DNA of 10,000 nt from Flavobacterium sp. (GTDB taxonomy: Bacteria; Bacteroidota; Bacteroidia; Flavobacteriales; Flavobacteriaceae): assembly GCF_020217025.1 (NCBI RefSeq), contig NZ_JAIWOF010000113.1, positions 1 to 10,000 of the forward strand, read 5' to 3'. The stretch's first letter is position 1, and each line of letters begins with the position of its first letter. Position numbers and translations under genes: made by a program. Below the pieces are notes generated by a model. It was not told the origin of the DNA and ran no database searches. It saw nothing but the letters and a program-made list of their open reading frames with translations. Below, piece after piece: positions 6,481 to 10,000 of the stretch.

Positions 6481-7758
6481 ATGAAACTTCAAAATAAAAT
6501 GTTAGTTGCAGTTGCTTTTGCAATTTCAACCGTAGGTTCTTTTGCTCAAGAGTTAGAAGTCAACTTACAAATTCGACCTCGATTTGAATACCGAAATGGT
6601 TTCAAAGAATTAATGAAAGACGATTTTTATCCTACTTCATTTGTTTCCCAACGCTCAAGAATGAATTTCTTCTACAAGCAAGAAAAATTTAAAGCCAATG
6701 TATCGTTTCAAAATGTCAGAGTTTGGGGCGATGTAGCAACGACTTCTCCTTCCGATAAAAACGGAGTAGCTTTATTCGAATCTTGGATTTCGTATGATTT
6801 CAATACGAATTGGACAGCAAAATTCGGGCGACAAGTGCTTTCTTATGATAATCAAAGAATTATGGGTGGAATCGATTGGCTACAACAAGGTCAAAGTCAC
6901 GATGCCGTTTTGGTTACCAATAAGAAAAATGGCTACCAATTGGATTTTGGTGCAGCGTTAAATAATAACAACGAAGCCTTGTACGAATCGGCTTATGTGA
7001 CGAACTATAAAAACATGCAATTCATTTGGTTCAACCAAAAATTTTCAAAATTTAGTTTGAGCTTTTTAGCATTGAATAATGGTTATCAATATGAAAATTT
7101 GGTAGAAAATAAATTTCAAGTTGCCTATTTGCAAACTCTCGGAACTTATGGAAAATGGGATGTTTCAAAATTTTATGGTGATTTCGGTTTGTACGCTCAA
7201 ACAGGTGAAGCTGCTGTAACTAATGATAAAGTTGCTGTTGGTGCGTATTATGCGGGATTTAATTTGGGATATAAATTCACCAATCCTTTCAAAGCCGAAT
7301 TAGGTTTCGAATATTTATCTGGAAAAGATCAAAATGATACCGATACTAAAGTAAAATCGTTCACACCTTTATTTGGAACCAATCACGGATTTAATGGTTT
7401 AATGGATTATTTCTATGTCGGAAATCATAAAAATTCGGTTGGATTACAAGATTTTTATACCAAATTCATTTACGACAAGAACAATTGGCAAGTAACGTTA
7501 GCGCCTCACTTATTTTATAGCGCTGCATCGGTTTACAACATGACTACTTTAGAAGAGCAAGATAGTTATTTAGGTACAGAAATCGATTTAACAGCAACTT
7601 ACAAAATCGACAAAAACTTTGTAATATCGGGTGGTGTTTCCAAAATGTTTGCCAGCGACACTATGGAAATTTTAAAAGGAGGAAACAATTCAAATGGAAA
7701 CAATTGGGCATGGGTAATGGTTTCATTTAATCCGCAATTATTTACCTACAAAAAATAG
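6481..7758 (+). CDS. Outer-membrane beta-barrel porin, alginate-export family type
   Basis: 425 residues with a signal peptide ending ...VGSFA|Q (about residue 22). The mature protein begins LEVNLQIRPRFEYRNGF, followed by SQRSRMNFFYKQEKFKANVSFQNVRVWGD. Alternating aromatic/polar strands of 8-12 residues run through the protein, and KFGRQVLSYDNQRIMGG is typical of alginate-export/porin-like barrels. It ends ...FNPQLFTYKK rather than on the usual terminal aromatic residue. Last gene of the nirK operon, 28 bp after the SCO gene, and followed by a strong terminator. In this setting a role in letting nitrite or another small anion across the outer membrane is attractive but unproven; the substrate cannot be read from the sequence. 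Confidence 0.82.
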   Translation: MKLQNKMLVAVAFAISTVGSFAQELEVNLQIRPRFEYRNGFKELMKDDFYPTSFVSQRSRMNFFYKQEKFKANVSFQNVRVWGDVATTSPSDKNGVALFESWISYDFNTNWTAKFGRQVLSYDNQRIMGGIDWLQQGQSHDAVLVTNKKNGYQLDFGAALNNNNEALYESAYVTNYKNMQFIWFNQKFSKFSLSFLALNNGYQYENLVENKFQVAYLQTLGTYGKWDVSKFYGDFGLYAQTGEAAVTNDKVAVGAYYAGFNLGYKFTNPFKAELGFEYLSGKDQNDTDTKVKSFTPLFGTNHGFNGLMDYFYVGNHKNSVGLQDFYTKFIYDKNNWQVTLAPHLFYSAASVYNMTTLEEQDSYLGTEIDLTATYKIDKNFVISGGVSKMFASDTMEILKGGNNSNGNNWAWVMVSFNPQLFTYKK

Positions 7759-7789
7759 ATTAATTATAAATAGGGTTATTTTTAATTAA

Positions 7790-7822
7790 AAAAGGACTGC
7801 TAATTATTTTAGCAGTCCTTTT
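7790..7822. terminator. Strong intrinsic terminator closing the nirK operon (bidirectional)
   Basis: A perfect 14-bp stem, AAAAGGACTGCTAA (7790-7803) against TTAGCAGTCCTTTT (7809-7822), with a 5-nt loop TTATT. The arms end in A-run and T-run, so it can end transcription in both directions. It lies 31 bp after the porin stop and 57 bp beyond the ric stop on the other strand. Confidence 0.9.
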
Positions 7823-7827
7823 ACTTT

Positions 7828-7864
7828 AAAAAGAATCGTCCTGTTTACCAAAACGACTCCTTTT
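7828..7864 (-). terminator. Possible second hairpin after ric
   Basis: AAAAAGAATCGT (7828-7839) and ACGACTCCTTTT (7853-7864) form an imperfect hairpin: TCGT/ACGA pairs next to the loop and A/T-rich pairs at the base, with an internal mismatch. On the minus strand it would follow ric before the strong terminator. Weak. Confidence 0.3.
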
Positions 7865-7879
7865 AAAGAACCTAATTAA

Positions 7880-8602
7880 CTAATAAAACTTATCTTGTAA
7901 AACAATGGCACTTGGAAACAAAATATTATTTTCTAAATGAATGTGCGCATGTAAATCCGCTTCAAATTCTTGTAACATTTTATAAGTTACTTTGTACGTG
8001 TTACAAGCATCTGCTGGTGGAGTGTAGTTGTTTGATAATTCTACAATTTTTTCAAATCGTTCACCTTCATTTTCATGTTCTTCCATCATCATGGCAATAG
8101 GATTGGCTACAGAACCAAATCCAGGATTGTTGATGGGTGTATTATTTCGATTAGCTTCTACCATTTTTTTGATAAACGGAAACAGAATTAACTCTTCTTT
8201 TTTCATGTGTTGCGTTAATTCATCCGCACTTCTTTTGAATAATTTTTTAATTTCAAAAAGTTCTGGATGGTGAGCACCATGTACTTGTTCCAACTTAAGT
8301 AAAAACGATAGCAATTGCGGAATTTTTTCTTCCACATATCGATGGTGTTTTTTCTCAATATAATCAATTAACAAATCCAATTCCCAAGATTTAAAATCGA
8401 TTCCTTGATTGTTGTTGTTTGCCGTAACACGTTCTAATTCGTCTAAAAGCGCATATTTATCAATGCCTTTTTTTGCACATACTTCATCGATTGTTCGGTT
8501 TCCTTTACAACAAAAATCGATACCTAGTTGACTGAAAACACCTGCAGTTCTATAATCATCTGCTACTATGTTTCCCACTGTTTTGTTTGAATCTATTACC
8601 AT
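7880..8602 (-). CDS. ric: Iron-sulfur cluster repair di-iron protein (RIC; ScdA/YtfE/DnrN family)
   Basis: A cytoplasmic di-iron protein that helps restore Fe-S clusters damaged by NO or peroxide. It has 240 residues, the usual length. Residues 1-60 are the ScdA N-terminal domain, with the paired cysteines in LGIDFCCKGNRTIDEVC (C31, C32). The rest is a hemerythrin-like four-helix bundle with metal ligands expected among H86/H87, H111/H112, H132 and E136 (HMKKEEL), H176 (MEEHENEG), and H218/H222/E224 in LHAHIHLENNILFP. It runs toward the nirK operon and away from norCB, sharing a control region with norC. That fits a role in handling NO made by NirK. Homologues next to nor genes are called dnrN in some denitrifiers. 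Confidence 0.95.
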   Translation of the reverse strand: MVIDSNKTVGNIVADDYRTAGVFSQLGIDFCCKGNRTIDEVCAKKGIDKYALLDELERVTANNNNQGIDFKSWELDLLIDYIEKKHHRYVEEKIPQLLSFLLKLEQVHGAHHPELFEIKKLFKRSADELTQHMKKEELILFPFIKKMVEANRNNTPINNPGFGSVANPIAMMMEEHENEGERFEKIVELSNNYTPPADACNTYKVTYKMLQEFEADLHAHIHLENNILFPSAIVLQDKFY

Positions 8603-8619
8603 AATAATGTATTGTTTAA

Positions 8620-8643
8620 ATAAAAGACAAATTTATCCTTAAT
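8620..8643 (-). promoter_or_regulatory. Degenerate AAAGGA-N8-TCCTTT site over the ric promoter
   Basis: Read on the minus strand, the core is TAAGGA, an 8-bp centre, then TCTTTT: the same spacing as at nirK and norC, with 10 of 12 core bases kept. It is not perfectly palindromic, so binding may be weaker. It completely covers the predicted ric -7 element (8628-8635) and ends 19 bp before the ATG. Confidence 0.5.
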
Positions 8644-8671
8644 TTAATTTTCATAGTATGATTTGAATCAT
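8628..8671 (-). promoter_or_regulatory. ric promoter: FNR-type box plus -7 element
   Basis: On the minus strand the box ATGAT-N4-ATCAT (8658-8671) is followed after 22 bp by TAAATTTG (8635 down to 8628), a full match to the Bacteroidetes -7 consensus TAnnTTTG. The start would fall near 8624, placing the box centre near -41 as at nirK. No -33 TTG is seen. The leader would be about 22 nt. Confidence 0.68.
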
Positions 8672-8701
8672 AACGAATGTTTTTTTTTGGCAGTTATTTT
8701 G
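8658..8701 (+). promoter_or_regulatory. norC promoter using the same FNR-type box
   Basis: The same box, ATGAT-TTGA-ATCAT (8658-8671; 7-bp perfect arms TATGATT/AATCATA when extended to 8657-8672), is followed on the plus strand after 22 bp by TTATTTTG (8694-8701), which matches TAnnTTTG except for T in place of the A. Transcription would start near 8705, about 50 nt before the norC ATG. One box could thus serve two back-to-back promoters. Confidence 0.6.
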
Positions 8702-8708
8702 TACTTAA

Positions 8709-8732
8709 TTAAAGGATAAAAATATCCTTTAT
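8709..8732 (+). promoter_or_regulatory. AAAGGA-N8-TCCTTT palindrome upstream of norC
   Basis: TAAAGGAT (8710-8717) and ATCCTTTA (8724-8731) are perfect inverted arms around a 6-bp A/T centre. Flank, core sequence and N8 spacing match the nirK site. It lies just past the predicted norC start and 24 bp before the ATG, a position suited to a repressor or roadblock. Confidence 0.7.
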
Positions 8733-8755
8733 AATTTCTAACTAATATCTAAAAT

Positions 8756-9187
8756 ATGTTATCAAAATCACAAGCACGAGCATTTTTTTTAGGAGGAACC
8801 GTAGTAACCTTTTTAGTCTTTATCGGCTTAACCATTTACTCGTTCATGCCTAAAAATGATCAAACTTATCATGATAAGATTGATGCAAAAGTTATTCGAG
8901 GAAAGGAAATCTGGGAATCGAATAATTGTATGGGTTGTCATACCATACTTGGGGAAGGAGGCTACTACGCACCTGAACTTACCAAAGTAATCGAAAGAAG
9001 AGGAGAAGGCTATGTAAAAGCCGTTTTACAATCGCCAATTCCTTGGGGACCAAAAGGCAGAAAAATGGTAAAATACGAAATGAACGATGCCGATGCCGAA
9101 GCTGTAATTGCCTATTTCAAATGGATAGGAAACATTGATTTGAATGGGTTTGAACGCGTGGTTTCACCTTTAGCTAAAGAAGAATAA
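8756..9187 (+). CDS. norC: Nitric oxide reductase small subunit, membrane-anchored cytochrome c
   Basis: NorC passes electrons from periplasmic donors to the NorB catalytic subunit. The 143-residue length is typical. One N-terminal membrane helix (about 10-30, AFFLGGTVVTFLVFIGLTIY) is followed by a periplasmic heme domain: RGKEIWESNNCMGCH (C58, C61, H62), then LGEGGYYAPELTKV and the GPKGRKMVKYEM segment with the candidate axial Met (M104 or M109), ending in the helix AVIAYFKWI. The motif order is characteristic of NorC rather than of other small cytochromes. It is the first gene of an operon with norB, 17 bp downstream. Confidence 0.96.
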   Translation: MLSKSQARAFFLGGTVVTFLVFIGLTIYSFMPKNDQTYHDKIDAKVIRGKEIWESNNCMGCHTILGEGGYYAPELTKVIERRGEGYVKAVLQSPIPWGPKGRKMVKYEMNDADAEAVIAYFKWIGNIDLNGFERVVSPLAKEE

Positions 9188-9204
9188 TCCAAAATTTAGA
9201 AGAT

Positions 9205-10000
9205 ATGAAATATAAATCACAAAAAGTAGCGTATTGGTTCTTTGGATTATGCATGTTATTATTTGCATTACAAATTATCTATGGTTTTATTATGGGCTTT
9301 GCCCGAATTGGAATGGATGGTCTTCACGATTTTATTCCGTTCAATACAGCAAGAGCTGTTCACACGAATTTATTAGTAGTTTGGTTATTAACTGGTTTCA
9401 TGGGAGCCGCTTATTATATCATTCCTGAAGAAGCACAACGAGAATTAGTCAATGTCAAATTGGCTTATGTGCAGTTGATTTCATTAGCTGTTGTTGGCGT
9501 TTTAGCAATCGTTGGCTATCACTTTAATATTTGGGAAGGTCGAAAATTTCTTGAAATTCCAAGAGAATTAGATGTTTTAGTAGTAATCAATGTCTTATTG
9601 TTCTTAGGATTAATCCTTACCACTTTATTCAAAGCAGAAAGACGAACTACAACTTCATTAGTTTTAACAATGGGATTGGTTTTTGCTGCCTTATTATATT
9701 TACCAGGTATGATTTGGTTCGATAGCCAAGTAACGGATTCATTCTTCCGTTGGTGGGTAGTACATTTATGGGTTGAAGGTGTATGGGAACTAATCATGGG
9801 CGGTATTTTATCGTACTTGTTAATCAAGCTTACAGGTGTTGACCGAGAAGTTATTGAGAAATGGTTATACGTAATCGTTGGTTTGACATTCCTTTCAGGT
9901 TTATTAGGAACAGGTCACCATTACTACTACATCGGAGTAAATAAAATTTGGTTAATTGTAGGTGGAATTTTCTCAGCATTAGAACCATTAGCATTCTTAG
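9205..10000 (+). CDS. norB: Nitric oxide reductase large subunit NorB (cytochrome-c type), 3' truncated by window
   Basis: NorB reduces two NO to N2O at a heme b3/non-heme iron centre in the membrane. The first 265 codons are present, starting at the ATG at 9205 (MKYKSQKVAYWFFGLC). Visible landmarks are H53 in TARAVHTNLLVVW (low-spin heme b ligand), H187 with E191 and E195 in VVHLWVEGVWELIMGG (iron FeB ligand His and the conserved glutamates), and H238-H239 in GTGHHYYYIG (further FeB ligands). The spacing from H187 to H238 equals that of the Pseudomonas NorB H207 to H258. The short N-terminus directly after norC fits the two-subunit cNOR, not the quinol-dependent qNOR with its long N-terminal extension. 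About six hydrophobic segments lie in this part. Confidence 0.96.
   Translation, partial: MKYKSQKVAYWFFGLCMLLFALQIIYGFIMGFARIGMDGLHDFIPFNTARAVHTNLLVVWLLTGFMGAAYYIIPEEAQRELVNVKLAYVQLISLAVVGVLAIVGYHFNIWEGRKFLEIPRELDVLVVINVLLFLGLILTTLFKAERRTTTSLVLTMGLVFAALLYLPGMIWFDSQVTDSFFRWWVVHLWVEGVWELIMGGILSYLLIKLTGVDREVIEKWLYVIVGLTFLSGLLGTGHHYYYIGVNKIWLIVGGIFSALEPLAFL

Noticed and set aside
7912..8273. Plus-strand open frames antisense to ric
   Set aside because: They mirror the strongly supported ric gene; the translations look like low-quality antisense.
9234..9827. Open frames overlapping norB on both strands
   Set aside because: NorB from the ATG at 9205 has all expected metal ligands in its own frame, so these are shadows.

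Overview
The window looks like a chromosomal segment from a Flavobacterium-like member of the Bacteroidetes (family-level inference). The DNA is AT-rich and Shine-Dalgarno sequences are largely absent. Good matches to the Bacteroidetes -7 element TAnnTTTG lie upstream of several genes, and the proteins (menaquinone enzyme MenD, lipoprotein NirK with a fused cytochrome c) fit that group. No tRNA, rRNA, CRISPR array or insertion sequence was seen.

Layout. Positions 1-91 hold the 3' end of a gene that resembles glutathione peroxidase. It converges with a minus-strand GNAT acetyltransferase (170-664), and a short repeat-rich spacer separates them. The acetyltransferase diverges from menD (742-2394, menaquinone biosynthesis). 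A tiny relic of a VOC/glyoxalase-type gene abuts the end of menD. It is followed by about 600 bp of very AT-rich non-coding DNA that ends in the nirK control region.

The rest is a nitrite-to-nitrous-oxide denitrification island. Operon 1 (3102-7758, plus strand) has nirK (copper nitrite reductase fused to cytochrome c), a stand-alone copy of that cytochrome domain, a nirV-like formylglycine-generating-enzyme homologue, a SCO/SenC copper chaperone and an alginate-export-type outer-membrane porin. It closes with a strong hairpin terminator at 7790-7822. A convergent gene, ric/scdA (7880-8602, minus), encodes the di-iron protein that repairs nitrosatively damaged Fe-S centres. Divergent from it is operon 2, norC (8756-9187) and norB (9205 to beyond the window end), the cytochrome-c-dependent NO reductase. 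NirK makes NO, NorCB removes it and Ric repairs the damage it causes.

The most notable signal is regulatory. Upstream of nirK and between ric and norC sits a CRP/FNR-type palindrome, ATGAT-N4-ATCAT. In all three directions the next element, a TAnnTTTG-like -7 box, starts after exactly 22 bp (the norC box has one mismatch). A second, different palindrome, AAAGGA-N8-TCCTTT, occurs perfectly at nirK and norC and with two mismatches at ric, always at or next to the predicted transcription start. This suggests a two-regulator circuit: an activator at about -41 plus a second factor, possibly an NO-sensing repressor, controlling the whole module. Neither regulator gene lies in the window.
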